From Blastocatellia bacterium (lineage in GTDB: Bacteria > Acidobacteriota > Blastocatellia > Pyrinomonadales > Pyrinomonadaceae), in the NCBI GenBank assembly GCA_016789265.1, contig JAEUQK010000031.1, forward strand, positions 79,950 to 143,949: a DNA stretch of 64,000 nucleotides, in the 5' to 3' direction. The translations under genes were made by a program, and so were the position numbers. Numbering within the stretch: position 1 is the first letter of the stretch; each line of letters opens with the position of its first letter. The notes below the pieces were generated by a model. The model ran no database searches, was not told the origin of the DNA, and was given only the letters and a program-made list of their open reading frames with translations. This document shows, piece after piece, positions 1 through 9,686 of this stretch.

Positions 1-406
1 CCTCGGCCGTCTTCTTTTTCATATTCAGCACGTAATTGTCCCGTGCTTTCAATGCGTTCTTGGACGCTGAAGCGGCCAATTCCAACTGGGCGTCAGTTCT
101 TTCGAGGTCAACCTGTGCCTGCTGAAGCTGCCCTATGTAAGCTGTAGCGATATCGTCCCTGCCCATTTTGACGGAGGCCTTGATCTTTGAATCAAGTTCT
201 ACTACCTGTTTCGCAAGGTTATCTTTATTCTTGGCAAGGAGCCGCTCGGTAGCCATTACCTGAGCAACGGAATTGTTCAATTCCGGCACTCGGTCACGCA
301 TATCGCGAATGGTCTGCTGCAAGACAAGTTCCGGATTCTCGATCCGGTCGAGTGCCGCCCCTGTGCTAGCTCTGAAAACTCTAGAAATTCGTGCCCACAA
401 TCCCAT
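1..406 (-). CDS. pspA: PspA/IM30 family membrane-stress protein (partial, 3' end outside window)
   Basis: The first 135 residues are visible and the gene runs off the left edge. The N-terminus (MGLWARISRVFRAS) is the amphipathic helix typical of PspA/Vipp1 proteins. It is followed by the family pattern around residues 22-40 (IENPELVLQQTIRDMRD) and a long charged, heptad-like helix. Such proteins bind stressed inner membrane from the cytoplasmic side and polymerise into ESCRT-III-like assemblies (family knowledge). The ATG at 406 is preceded by an AGGAG-like site about 13 bases upstream. No PspF, PspB or PspC gene is visible on this side, so regulation cannot be judged beyond the candidate promoter at 500-527. 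Family assignment is confident; the exact role is inferred. Confidence 0.88.
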   Translation of the reverse strand, partial: MGLWARISRVFRASTGAALDRIENPELVLQQTIRDMRDRVPELNNSVAQVMATERLLAKNKDNLAKQVVELDSKIKASVKMGRDDIATAYIGQLQQAQVDLERTDAQLELAASASKNALKARDNYVLNMKKKTAE

Positions 407-499
407 TTTCTAACTGTCCGCTCCTAAAGAAAGGTCAATAGAACTTCCTGCCGAAAACCTTACGAAAAGCCCTATAACAAAGTTGCAATTTCCGAAGTC

Positions 500-527
500 A
501 GTATAACAGGAAATTCAATTTAGTGAA
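500..527 (-). promoter_or_regulatory. Candidate sigma-70 promoter for pspA (extended -10)
   Basis: On the minus strand TTCACT (522-527) is followed after 16 bases by TATACT (500-505). The latter is preceded by TG one base upstream, an extended -10. It would give a leader of about 85 bases before the pspA ATG. No sigma-54 GG/GC element was seen in the same gap. Confidence 0.4.
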
Positions 528-612
528 GGGAATAATGAACCTGGGTTGCTTGTCGATATTGGGAAACAGGACGCAAGTGGTTTACATTTGAATCGCACTT
601 CGGAGAAGGGAA

Positions 613-1965
613 ATGACACGAGATCTCAACGAATTATTGGGCGAACTGAACAGACAATTGTTACAAGAACATCGCTCAGATACGGCACTCTTTGAAGAAC
701 TGACGGAAATTCAACGGCGTTCCGGGATCATGCACGGCAGTCGACCCATTAGTCCGTTCTTACGGCCATATTTCCTTGCAGGTTCCAAATATGCCGCCAT
801 TCGACACACGGCGAGGGTATTGAGCTCGGCGTTCAACATCCTGACACACGAGGCCCTTAATGAACCGGACCTTATGGGAATGCTGGGCCTGACCGACCGC
901 GAGGAGCGTTTCGCGCGATTCGAGACCGGTTATGAATGCGTTTCGGTCACGAGCCGTCTTGACACCTTCTTAAGTCCCCACGGATTTAAATTTCTCGAAT
1001 ATAACGCTGAGACGCCCGCGGGTGTCGGGGATCAGGCCAAATTAGAGGCACTTTACACACGCATCCCGGCGGTTCGTGAATTTCTCGCCCAATATCCCCA
1101 TTTCTACCCTCAACCGCAACTCAAGCTGCTTGAAGCACTGGATCGGGCTTACCATGAGTACGGAGGCAGTAAGGCATATCCAAATATTGCAATTGTCGAC
1201 TGGGAGGGAGTTGACACGAGTCCCGAGTTTGAGATCCTGCGAGACTTTTTTGAGTCCAGGGATCACAAGACGATCATCTGCGATCCGGATGAACTGGAAT
1301 ACGACGGCGAGGTACTTCGGCGAGGTGATTTTGAAGTCGATGTCTTTTATAAACGCGTGATAATTCACGAGTTTCTTGCTCGTTATGACGAATCGCACCC
1401 GATCGCGCGAGCCATTTCAGCGGGTGCGGTCTGTATGGCAAATTCTTTCAGATCGAAGATCCCTCATAAGAAATCGAGCTTTGCTATCTTAAGTGACGAC
1501 CGGTTTCATAGGTATTTCACGTCAGACCAATTGGTCGCCATACACAACCATATTCCTTGGACAAGGAAGGTTCGGGATGTCGAAACGACCTATCGGGACG
1601 ATGCCATTGAACTATTGGAGTTCCTGAGGAACGAACGGTTTCGATTTGTTCTAAAGCCGAACGACGATTATGGCGGTAAAGGGATCAAATTCGGTTGGGA
1701 AAGCACGGAATCGGAATGGGACGATGCGATCGAACATGCATTGGAAGCAGACTACGTAGTACAGGAACGGGCGGACGTCGAGCGGACCAACATTCCGGTC
1801 TTCGCAAATGGTGAGGCTCGGATAGAAAGCTTGACCGTGGATTTCGACCCGTTTCTTTTTATGGGTGAAGTCGAAGGCGGAATGGTGCGTCTTGCGTCAG
1901 GTTCGCTCGTTAACATTACACAGGGCGGCGGTGAAACCGCACTTGCGATCTTGGAGGAATTCTAG
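613..1965 (+). CDS. ATP-grasp-like ligase of unknown substrate (paralogue 1)
   Basis: 450 residues with no signal peptide. The C-terminal half carries an ATP-grasp-like nucleotide-binding stretch around residues 345-355 (LKPNDDYGGKGI), preceded by NSF-x11-K (ANSFRSKIPHKKSSF, about residues 276-290). This layout resembles the pre-ATP-grasp/ATP-grasp fold of glutathionylspermidine-synthase-like and circularly permuted ATP-grasp proteins, so carboxylate-amine or peptide-like ligation is plausible. Residues 115-145 hold another block shared with the paralogue (SRLDTFLSPHGFKFLEYNAE). A paralogue of almost identical length lies at 52949-54304. The start is supported by an AGAAGGG site just before the ATG. 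The gene stands alone between pspA and the macroglobulin gene. The substrate is unknown; the fold call is moderate. Confidence 0.72.
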   Translation: MTRDLNELLGELNRQLLQEHRSDTALFEELTEIQRRSGIMHGSRPISPFLRPYFLAGSKYAAIRHTARVLSSAFNILTHEALNEPDLMGMLGLTDREERFARFETGYECVSVTSRLDTFLSPHGFKFLEYNAETPAGVGDQAKLEALYTRIPAVREFLAQYPHFYPQPQLKLLEALDRAYHEYGGSKAYPNIAIVDWEGVDTSPEFEILRDFFESRDHKTIICDPDELEYDGEVLRRGDFEVDVFYKRVIIHEFLARYDESHPIARAISAGAVCMANSFRSKIPHKKSSFAILSDDRFHRYFTSDQLVAIHNHIPWTRKVRDVETTYRDDAIELLEFLRNERFRFVLKPNDDYGGKGIKFGWESTESEWDDAIEHALEADYVVQERADVERTNIPVFANGEARIESLTVDFDPFLFMGEVEGGMVRLASGSLVNITQGGGETALAILEEF

Positions 1966-2087
1966 TTTCACGCAAGAAACCGTAAAGCCGCGCGTTCCAA
2001 CTTCAGTAGATGGGCCATTTTGCCCTTCCAAAATTAGATCCAATAAGGTTATGACGGTCCGCTTGGGATCGAGCCGCGAGAAACAAG

Positions 2088-5000
2088 ATGAGAAAGATCA
2101 CTGCCTGGCTATTATTTTTGACAACATACTTAAGCTTTATAGCGCCTTTTAGTCTTACGGCACATGCACAGATCCTGGGAAAGACGATGGAACAGAAGCT
2201 GCAGAACACTCCTCCCGGACTTACATTTCGATTGAGCGAAGGTACAGCCGGTGCCGAAACCCGAGTTGTACAGCCGCCGGCAAAAACAGACCCAATATCT
2301 GACGGTGAGGCCGGTAAGGTCTTGGGACGATTGCCCGCGATCAAGAGCGATCCGGATGATAAGGCCGAATTTGCGAAACGTATAGGCACGTTACCTGCGC
2401 CTAAAACCGGAAACCGGATAAACGTGAAGTTCCCGGCTGATGAACAGCGAGGAACTCCGAAGATCGACGGGGCAAAAACGCCGCTTGAGGTTGTGAGATT
2501 CTCACCTGAGGGCGAGGTGCCGCTTGCGCCTGATCTTAGCGTCACGTTTTCTCAGCCGATGGTTGCTGTGACCTCACAAGAAGAGGCTGCCAAATTTGCT
2601 CCGGTCGAGTTGACTCCAAATGTCGAGGGCCGCTGGCGCTGGCTTGGGACGAAAACATTGATGTTCGACACTGATAAGCGCTTTCCGATGGCGACCAAGT
2701 TTACTGCGCGGGTTCCTGCGGGAACCAAGTCGGCAACGGGGCCCGTCCTTCAGAAGGACTTTGTATGGACGTTCACGACCCCGCCGCCGAAAGTCGAGCA
2801 GATGATTCCGAATTCGCAGACAACGCGGAGGAACGCGCTAATGTTTCTCCGTTTTGATCAGGCGATCGATCCGGAAGCAGTATTGCGAATGATTTCAGTA
2901 TCGGGCGGTGGCCGCAAACTGCCCATTCGTTTAGCGACCCAATCGGAGATCAATGCCGATCCAAACATCTCCTATTATTCGAAACAGTCCCAGCCGGGAC
3001 GCTGGCTCGCATTTCGAGCAGTAAATTCAGACGGCACTACCGAAGATGCACTGCCGGCCGCATCGGGGATCAGCGTAACCGTTGAGAAGGGCACGCCCTC
3101 GGCCGAAGGTCCAATAACCACGGCCGCGGCTCAATCATTCGGATTTAACACCTACGGCCCGTTCAAATTCAGCCGCGGATATTGCGGTTGGGCAGACAAC
3201 AAAAACTGTTCTCCGTTCGAGGCGTGGTATCTAGAGTTCAACAATACGATCGACGCGGCAAAGTTCAACAAGGAAATGGTGAAGATCGAGCCGGCGGTTG
3301 AAGGGCTGAGTATCTATCCGTCTGGTAATTACATCTATTTTCAGGGTTACAAGAAAGGGAACACAACATACAAGATAACAGTCGATAAAGGGCTTTCTGA
3401 CGTTTATGGCCAGCAATTAATGCAGCCGGCGGTTGCAACGATCCGTGTCGGAACCGCGCCGCAAAGTTTTTATGCGCAGGGCGGTGCGATGACCGTGCTC
3501 GACCCGACCGCCAAACCTTCGTTCTCGATCTATTCGACAAACCACACAGGAGCGCGGGTACGGATCTATCGCGTCGAGCCAAAGGACTGGCATCAATTCA
3601 TGCAGTACTATCGTCGGCTGAACTACGACGATAATCAGCGCCCGGCAATCCCCGGTTCACTTGTTTCTGAAAAAACACTGCCGATCAAGAGCGTTCGCGA
3701 TGAGATGGTCGAAACGAGGATCGATCTGACAGAGGCTTTAGGCGGCGACGGTCTCGGTAACCTTATTCTTGATATTGAACCGACAATAAAGCGTGACAAA
3801 TACGACCGTTCCCGTGTGTTGACATGGGTACAGGCGACGCAGATCGGCCTTGACGCGTTTGTAGATAACCAGGAGCTTGTCGGTTTCGCGACCGAACTAA
3901 AGTCGGGAAAACCGTTGATCGGAGTCGAACTCTCCATCTACCCGAACGGGAAAACAGCTGGCGGCAAACAGGTTAGCATAACCGAAAAAGGCTGGATCGA
4001 ATCGGCGTGGGAATGGCTGACGGGTTCGGGCGGGCCCAGTGCGGACGATATCGAATCGTTCGATCCGGATGGAACCGAAACTCCCAGTGAAGCCATTCAG
4101 CCAGCGCAAGATTCGGTCACCGGCGCGAACGGGATACTGCGGCTTCAACTTCCGGATTCATCGACGGACAAAGGGATGAATCTCCTGATCGCAAAGCGAG
4201 GAAAGGATACTGCATTTCTTCCGGAGAATACGGAGTACTACTGGCAGGATTCGGGAAACTGGTACAAGAAACCGGAATACGATTCACTTCGTTGGTTCGT
4301 TTTTGACGACCGAAAAATGTATAAGCCGAAGGAAGAAGTTGCCGTTAAGGGCTATATTCGTCGAGTGAATGGGGGCAAGCTTGGCGATGTCGAGGGCTTG
4401 GGCGACGCCGCTAACGGACTGACCTGGTCGGCCAAGGACCCCAGGAATAATGAGATCGCAAAGGGAACGGCGACACTCAATGCGTTTGGAGCCTTTGATC
4501 TCAAATTCACCATTCCGGACAACGCGAATCTTGGTTACGCTCGGATCGATCTTTCAACGAACAGCAGTTTGAACAACTTTACTTACGGTCATCAATTCCA
4601 GATCCAGGAATTTCGCCGTCCTGAATTTGAGGTGACGACAAAGGTTGAAAGTGAAGCTCCACATTTCGTGAGCGGAAAAGCCGACCTCTCTGTAGAAGCG
4701 AAGTATTACGCCGGCGGCGGTTTGGCAAATGCAGAAACAAACTGGACGGTGACTGCCACTCCGACAAGTTATACACCGCCGAATCGCGGCGATTTTACGT
4801 TCGGTACCTGGGTCCCGTGGTGGCGTCTTTATGATTATGGCGGTTACGGCCGGCCGTATGGCGGAGGTTCGACACAGTATTTCAAGGGAGTGACTGATGC
4901 GAGCGGAAGGCATTTGCTCAAGATCGACTTCGACTCGGTCAAGCCGCCGCGACCGTACACTATCTCGGCATCCGCGTCAGTTCAGGACGTTAATCGTCAG

Positions 5001-8000
5001 ACCTGGGCTAGCCAAACTTCGATGTTGGTTCATCCGTCGTCACTGTATGTCGGCATCCGAACCCCGCGGACCTTTGTCCAAAAGGGCGAGAACATGGTCG
5101 TCGAATCGATCGTCTCTGACATTGACGGTAAGCTGATCGCCGGTCGCGACGTTGAAATAAAAGCGATATTAAAAGATTGGCAATTCGATAAGGGATCTTG
5201 GACTGAGGTTACCGTCGATGAACAGACCTGCACGGTCAAGTCGACCGCGACAGAACCGCCTGCGCCGGCGGGCGGCCAGGCCGCCGACCCTGCAAAATGC
5301 TCCTTCGTCGCCTGGAACGGCGGACGGTACACGGTTACTGCCACCGTTATGGATGACCGCGAGCGTTTCAACGAGAGCGAGTTCACCATTTGGGTGCCGG
5401 GCGGAAAGCAACCGCCGAAACGCAACGTCGAACAGGAAGAGGTTCAGATCATTCCGTCAAAGAAGGACTATGCGCCGGGCGAGGTTGCAGAACTTCTCGT
5501 TATCTCACCCTTCACACCGGCTGAGGGCGTGCTGACATTGAGGCGGGACGGCATTGTGAAAACAGAGCGGTTTTCGATGAAGGATTCGTCGATGACCCTG
5601 AAGATACCGATCGAAGAAAAGTATCTGCCGAATATCTTTGCTCAGGTCGATCTTGTAGGTACGGCAGTTCGACAGAATGACAAGGGTGAGGTCGATCCGA
5701 AGTTAGCAAATCGCCCGGCATACGCAAGCGGCAATATTAATCTTTCCATCTCGACTGAATCGCGAAAGCTGACGGTCGAGGCAGAACCAAAGGAAAAGAC
5801 GCTCGCGCCGGGCGGTGAGACAAAAGTCGACATACAGGTCAAGGATTCAAAAGGTGAACCTGTGGCGAACAGCGAGGTTGCAGTAATTGTTGTTGACGAA
5901 GCGGTCCTGGCTCTTTCGAGATACACGATCGCTGATCCGATGACGATCTTCTACACCGCCCGCAGTACCGGAACCTCAGATCATCATTTGCGAAAAGACG
6001 TACTGCTCGGAAATCCCGAGGATGTCAAAAATCAGCCGCCACCGCCGCCAAAGTCGGGTGAACTGATGCCCACCTCAAGCACAGGCGGCGCACGAAATGG
6101 CCGCTCAATGCAGCAATTAGCTAAGATGGCTCCCGGCGTTGCACGACAGGAGGTATTTGCGGCTGATGCAATAGCAGCAGAGAAGGACGATGCATCGCCC
6201 GATTCGCCCATTAACCTTCGTGAAAATTTCAATGCCCTTGCTGTCTTCGCACCTTCGGTCAAGACCGATTCGAACGGCAGGGCGACGGTTGATGTAAAGC
6301 TGCCTGACAATCTAACGCGATATCGCGTGACGGCGGTCTCAGTCGATCAAGGTAAGCGATTTGGTAAAGCGGAATCGAACATAACGGCAAAACAGCCGCT
6401 GATGGTGCGTCCGAGTGCGCCTCGGTTCTTGAACTTCGGGGATAGGTTCGAACTGCCCGTTGTCGTCCAGAACCAGACGGATAAAGACATGGCGGTCGAT
6501 GTTGCGGTTAGAGCCTCTAATGCCATCTTGACTGGAGCTACAGGCGGAAACCCGAGCGGTAGTGAGAGTGTTTCTTCCGGAAAACGCGTCCTTGTCAAAG
6601 CGAACTCCCGCGAAGAGGTCCGGTTCCCGGTTTCGACAATGAAGGCCGGCATCACAAGATTCCAGATCGCCGTAAGTTCGGGCAGTTTCTCGGACGCTGC
6701 AGAAATATCGCTGCCGGTGTGGACGCCTGCGACTACCGAAGCATTCGCGACCTATGGGAACACAGATCAAAACGGAGCGATCATCCAGCCCGTTCAGACT
6801 CCGGGTGAAGTGTTCCCGCAGTTTGGCGGATTGGAAGTGACGACCAGTTCAACGCAGTTGCAGGAACTAACCGATGCTTTCCTCTATTTGACGAACTACC
6901 CATACGCATGTTCAGAGCAGATCTCATCGCGAATGATCTCTATCGCAGCGATGCGTGACGTTTTGTCGGCTTTCAAGGCGAAGGAAATGCCGACGCCGGA
7001 AACGCTTAATAAGTACTTTGCACGCGACATTGAGATCTTGCAGTCGCGGCAAAGAAACGATGGCAGCTTTGGCCTTTGGAAGCGCGACAAAGAAAGATAC
7101 GAGTATCCGTTCCTGACCGTTCACGTGGCCCACGCGTTGGCTCTTGCCAAAGAAAAGGGTTACAAAGTGCCGGACGAGATGCTCAACAAGTCTAAGCCGT
7201 ATCTTAAGGACGTTGAGAAGCATTTTGACGATTGGTACAAGAACTCGCTGCAGGTCCGCTGGACGATCTCGGCATATGCACTTTATGTCCGCGACATGAT
7301 GGGTGATAAGGATGTCGCGAAAGCAAAGCGTCTTCTTGCCGAAATGAAAGGCGGAAGCCAGGGTGCGCAGACCGTTGACGATTTTAAGAAGGCTCCTTTT
7401 GAGGCATTAGGCTGGGTACTCAGCGTACTTGCCAATGATCCGGGCTCAAAAACCGAGGTCGAAACGATCATCCGATTCTTGATGAACCGGACGACCGAAA
7501 CGGCGGCAACAGCGAACTTCGTTACGGACTACGGCGATGGCTCATGGCTCATCATGTACTCGAACCGCCGTGCAGACGGTGTATTGCTTGAAGCATTGTT
7601 AAAGGCTCAGCAGGACAATGACCTGATACCGAAGCTCGTCCGCGGACTGCTTGATCATCGGGTGAAAGGTGCCTGGTCGAACACGCAAGAGAATGTATTC
7701 ATACTGCTTGCCCTGGACAAGTACTTTAATACCTACGAAAAGGTCACGCCCGATTTCGTATCGCGTATCTGGCTCGGAAACACGTACGCGGGTGAACAGG
7801 TCTTCAAGGGGCGTTCGGCCGACTCCAACGTTGTGAATATCCCGATGACGTATCTGACGGAGCAGGGTGGAACGTCGAATCTAATGATCGACAAGCAAGG
7901 TTCCGGACGTCTTTATTACCGCATCGGTATGAAATACGCGCCCAAGAACCTAAAGCTCGATCCTGCGGACTACGGTTTCACGGTGTTGCGTAAATACGAA

Positions 8001-8471
8001 GCCGTGGACAACAAGGACGACGTGAAACAAAACGCTGACGGTTCGTGGTCGATCAAGTCCGGTGCGCGCGTTCGTGTCCGGCTCACGATGGTCGCTCAGG
8101 CCCGACGTTACCACGTTGCGCTGGTCGATAATCTGCCTGCCGGTTTGGAGATCCTGAATCCGGAACTGGCTACAACCGAGGCAATTCCGCCCGATGCCGG
8201 TGGAGGCAATACCGGGGTCGTTGAGGTCGGCAGTCGCGCCTATGGACGTAACTACTATTGGTGGCGTTGGAATTGGTTCGAACACCAGAACTTCCGCGAC
8301 GAACGGGCCGAGGCGTTCAGTTCGCTGCTGTGGGAAGGTGTTTACAATTACACCTATGTGGCACGCGCCACAACGCCGGGCCAGTTCGTCGTACCACCGG
8401 CCAAAGCCGAGGAGATGTACCATCCCGAGACATTTGGAAGAACGGGAACGGACTTCGTGAATGTGGAGTAA
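2088..8471 (+). CDS. Bacterial alpha-2-macroglobulin family protein with thioester motif
   Basis: 2127 residues, longer than the roughly 1650 of E. coli YfhM. An N-terminal signal peptide ends near AHA-Q (residue about 28) with no lipobox Cys, so the protein is probably periplasmic or surface-exposed rather than a lipoprotein. Repeated beta-sandwich (MG-type) segments fill the first two thirds. The thioester site CSEQ lies at residues 1608-1611 in the context NYPYACSEQ, matching the CxEQ pattern that covalently traps proteases. It is followed by an alpha/alpha-toroid-like complement domain and a C-terminal receptor-binding-like domain ending in the family pattern EEMYHPETFGRTGTD. A Tyr/Gly-rich insert lies near residue 925. 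The usual partner pbpC is not adjacent. A Rho-independent terminator follows at once. Likely role: trapping foreign proteases (family knowledge). Confidence 0.93.
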   Translation: MRKITAWLLFLTTYLSFIAPFSLTAHAQILGKTMEQKLQNTPPGLTFRLSEGTAGAETRVVQPPAKTDPISDGEAGKVLGRLPAIKSDPDDKAEFAKRIGTLPAPKTGNRINVKFPADEQRGTPKIDGAKTPLEVVRFSPEGEVPLAPDLSVTFSQPMVAVTSQEEAAKFAPVELTPNVEGRWRWLGTKTLMFDTDKRFPMATKFTARVPAGTKSATGPVLQKDFVWTFTTPPPKVEQMIPNSQTTRRNALMFLRFDQAIDPEAVLRMISVSGGGRKLPIRLATQSEINADPNISYYSKQSQPGRWLAFRAVNSDGTTEDALPAASGISVTVEKGTPSAEGPITTAAAQSFGFNTYGPFKFSRGYCGWADNKNCSPFEAWYLEFNNTIDAAKFNKEMVKIEPAVEGLSIYPSGNYIYFQGYKKGNTTYKITVDKGLSDVYGQQLMQPAVATIRVGTAPQSFYAQGGAMTVLDPTAKPSFSIYSTNHTGARVRIYRVEPKDWHQFMQYYRRLNYDDNQRPAIPGSLVSEKTLPIKSVRDEMVETRIDLTEALGGDGLGNLILDIEPTIKRDKYDRSRVLTWVQATQIGLDAFVDNQELVGFATELKSGKPLIGVELSIYPNGKTAGGKQVSITEKGWIESAWEWLTGSGGPSADDIESFDPDGTETPSEAIQPAQDSVTGANGILRLQLPDSSTDKGMNLLIAKRGKDTAFLPENTEYYWQDSGNWYKKPEYDSLRWFVFDDRKMYKPKEEVAVKGYIRRVNGGKLGDVEGLGDAANGLTWSAKDPRNNEIAKGTATLNAFGAFDLKFTIPDNANLGYARIDLSTNSSLNNFTYGHQFQIQEFRRPEFEVTTKVESEAPHFVSGKADLSVEAKYYAGGGLANAETNWTVTATPTSYTPPNRGDFTFGTWVPWWRLYDYGGYGRPYGGGSTQYFKGVTDASGRHLLKIDFDSVKPPRPYTISASASVQDVNRQTWASQTSMLVHPSSLYVGIRTPRTFVQKGENMVVESIVSDIDGKLIAGRDVEIKAILKDWQFDKGSWTEVTVDEQTCTVKSTATEPPAPAGGQAADPAKCSFVAWNGGRYTVTATVMDDRERFNESEFTIWVPGGKQPPKRNVEQEEVQIIPSKKDYAPGEVAELLVISPFTPAEGVLTLRRDGIVKTERFSMKDSSMTLKIPIEEKYLPNIFAQVDLVGTAVRQNDKGEVDPKLANRPAYASGNINLSISTESRKLTVEAEPKEKTLAPGGETKVDIQVKDSKGEPVANSEVAVIVVDEAVLALSRYTIADPMTIFYTARSTGTSDHHLRKDVLLGNPEDVKNQPPPPPKSGELMPTSSTGGARNGRSMQQLAKMAPGVARQEVFAADAIAAEKDDASPDSPINLRENFNALAVFAPSVKTDSNGRATVDVKLPDNLTRYRVTAVSVDQGKRFGKAESNITAKQPLMVRPSAPRFLNFGDRFELPVVVQNQTDKDMAVDVAVRASNAILTGATGGNPSGSESVSSGKRVLVKANSREEVRFPVSTMKAGITRFQIAVSSGSFSDAAEISLPVWTPATTEAFATYGNTDQNGAIIQPVQTPGEVFPQFGGLEVTTSSTQLQELTDAFLYLTNYPYACSEQISSRMISIAAMRDVLSAFKAKEMPTPETLNKYFARDIEILQSRQRNDGSFGLWKRDKERYEYPFLTVHVAHALALAKEKGYKVPDEMLNKSKPYLKDVEKHFDDWYKNSLQVRWTISAYALYVRDMMGDKDVAKAKRLLAEMKGGSQGAQTVDDFKKAPFEALGWVLSVLANDPGSKTEVETIIRFLMNRTTETAATANFVTDYGDGSWLIMYSNRRADGVLLEALLKAQQDNDLIPKLVRGLLDHRVKGAWSNTQENVFILLALDKYFNTYEKVTPDFVSRIWLGNTYAGEQVFKGRSADSNVVNIPMTYLTEQGGTSNLMIDKQGSGRLYYRIGMKYAPKNLKLDPADYGFTVLRKYEAVDNKDDVKQNADGSWSIKSGARVRVRLTMVAQARRYHVALVDNLPAGLEILNPELATTEAIPPDAGGGNTGVVEVGSRAYGRNYYWWRWNWFEHQNFRDERAEAFSSLLWEGVYNYTYVARATTPGQFVVPPAKAEEMYHPETFGRTGTDFVNVE

Positions 8472-8474
8472 AGC

Positions 8475-8501
8475 AAAAAGGCGGTTTCGGCCGCCTTTTT
8501 T
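8475..8501 (+). terminator. Rho-independent terminator of the macroglobulin gene
   Basis: Perfect 10-bp inverted repeat AAAAAGGCGG / CCGCCTTTTT (8475-8484 and 8491-8500) with a 6-base loop and a T-run, 3 bases after the stop codon. Confidence 0.9.
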
Positions 8502-8610
8502 CATTCGTCTGGCGGGACGATAACGCCTCGCTGCAATGAAAAAAAGGATACCGGTTTCAGTTCGGTTTCCCAATAGCAACACAGGAGATAGAGTTCATTG
8601 CTCCTCGCTT

Positions 8611-9363
8611 TCAGGCTTCTTTCACACATCCGCGCTGAAATTTGTTGTGCACAAGAGCCGTCGAACTGCATGCAAGCGCGCCGACAAACATATTATTTTG
8701 TCCGGCCGTGTTAAATCGTCCGGCATCGTTCCCGAAGAAGGAATTGTCTCCCCCACTGGTATTCGCATAACCGGCAGAGCGTCCAACGTACGAATTTGCA
8801 GTCCCATTATTTGTTCGTCCGGCGTCTGCCCCGAAAGTTGAATTTGCGATGCGGGTTGTGTTGGAACTTCCAGAGAAGTTTCCGAAAAACGCGTTGCCCG
8901 AACCGCTAACTTTTGGAGTCCCAGCGTTTCTACCAACTAAAGCGTTCTGCGAACCGGCAATGCTTAGCACCCTGTCCGCACCGCTGTGATATTGGGAATC
9001 AACCGAGATCAATGCCGTTGTAAAAGCACCGGCAACACTCAGATCCCCGTCAATGATCCCACTTCCGGCGATATTAAGATCGGCGTTTTGTGGCGATGAT
9101 GAGTTCGCGATGAAACCGGATCTAGGCACTCCGCATAAGAGCTCTGAATTACCAGCCGAAATACTTTTTATGTTATAAAGAGCGGACGTTATCGGGGTCC
9201 ATGGCATTAAGGTGGTGAATGAGCCGATACCGGCTGGTCGAACTGCGGCCCAAAATCCAACCGGACATTGAATGTCCCATTCATTAGGTGAACCGAGGTT
9301 CGCTGACTGGTCCCGAGTAGGAAATTTGAACCGTCGAACAGGCGGAATTCAGCCGATATAGAG
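8611..9363 (-). pseudogene. Decayed tail-fibre-like / YadA-head-like repeat protein fragment
   Basis: The open part (8611-9207, 198 codons) encodes about four degenerate repeats of roughly 24 residues with the pattern N-x-FFG-x2-AG-x2-NT-x-G (for example NSFFGNDAGRFNTAGQNN). Such repeats occur in surface proteins that usually end in an S74-type chaperone domain. The N-terminal part lies in another frame: 9210-9363 reads AEFRLFDGSNFLLGTSQ and then FNVRLDFGPQF, the usual beginning of these proteins. The continuation VRPAGIGSFTTL is in the frame of the downstream ORF. A small deletion between DFGPQF and VRPAG therefore broke the gene. There is no signal peptide, no C-terminal chaperone domain, and the repeat frame ends abruptly. 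Best read as a remnant. Confidence 0.7.
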
Positions 9364-9369
9364 GAGAGC

Positions 9370-9621
9370 GTGATCCCTGAGGACTTTAAAGGCAGCAGAA
9401 TCGTTTGGCAAAGAAATGGTTCGGGATCTAATTACATAGGCGCTGAGGGAAATGTGGGTAACTTGTGGCGGATCACTCGTGATCGCAAGAAAAGCAGACT
9501 AACGGGATTCAAGGATCGATGGATCGATGATCTTGCGATCTCCCCTTCGGGAAAGTTTACCGCGATCGTGCGAACGAAATTGCAAAATGACGTCGTGCTG
9601 ACTCAGAACCAGACCCACTGA
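9370..9621 (+). pseudogene. C-terminal remnant of a PD40/TolB-like regulator
   Basis: 83 codons with a nominal GTG start. The end of the reading frame (NLWRITRDRKKSRLTGFKDR, then SPSGKFTAIVRTKLQNDVVL) follows the pattern that ends many acidobacterial winged-helix transcriptional regulators with WD40-like PD40 beta-propeller tails (LTDFKDDRI...SPDGK...TSDVVLI). The DNA-binding domain and most propeller blades are missing. The 5' end of this fragment abuts the 5' end of the minus-strand decayed gene, which suggests a deletion scar. Unlikely to make a functional protein. Confidence 0.6.
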
Positions 9622-9686
9622 ATACAAAACACCTATAATCGATCGAAATGAAGTTCCATCGAACAACACGTTTAGCTGTAATTCAT

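Noticed and set aside
8536..8841. Plus-strand ORF of 101 codons starting MKKRIPVSVRF
   Set aside because: It is antisense to the repeat-protein remnant and its translation has no recognisable pattern.
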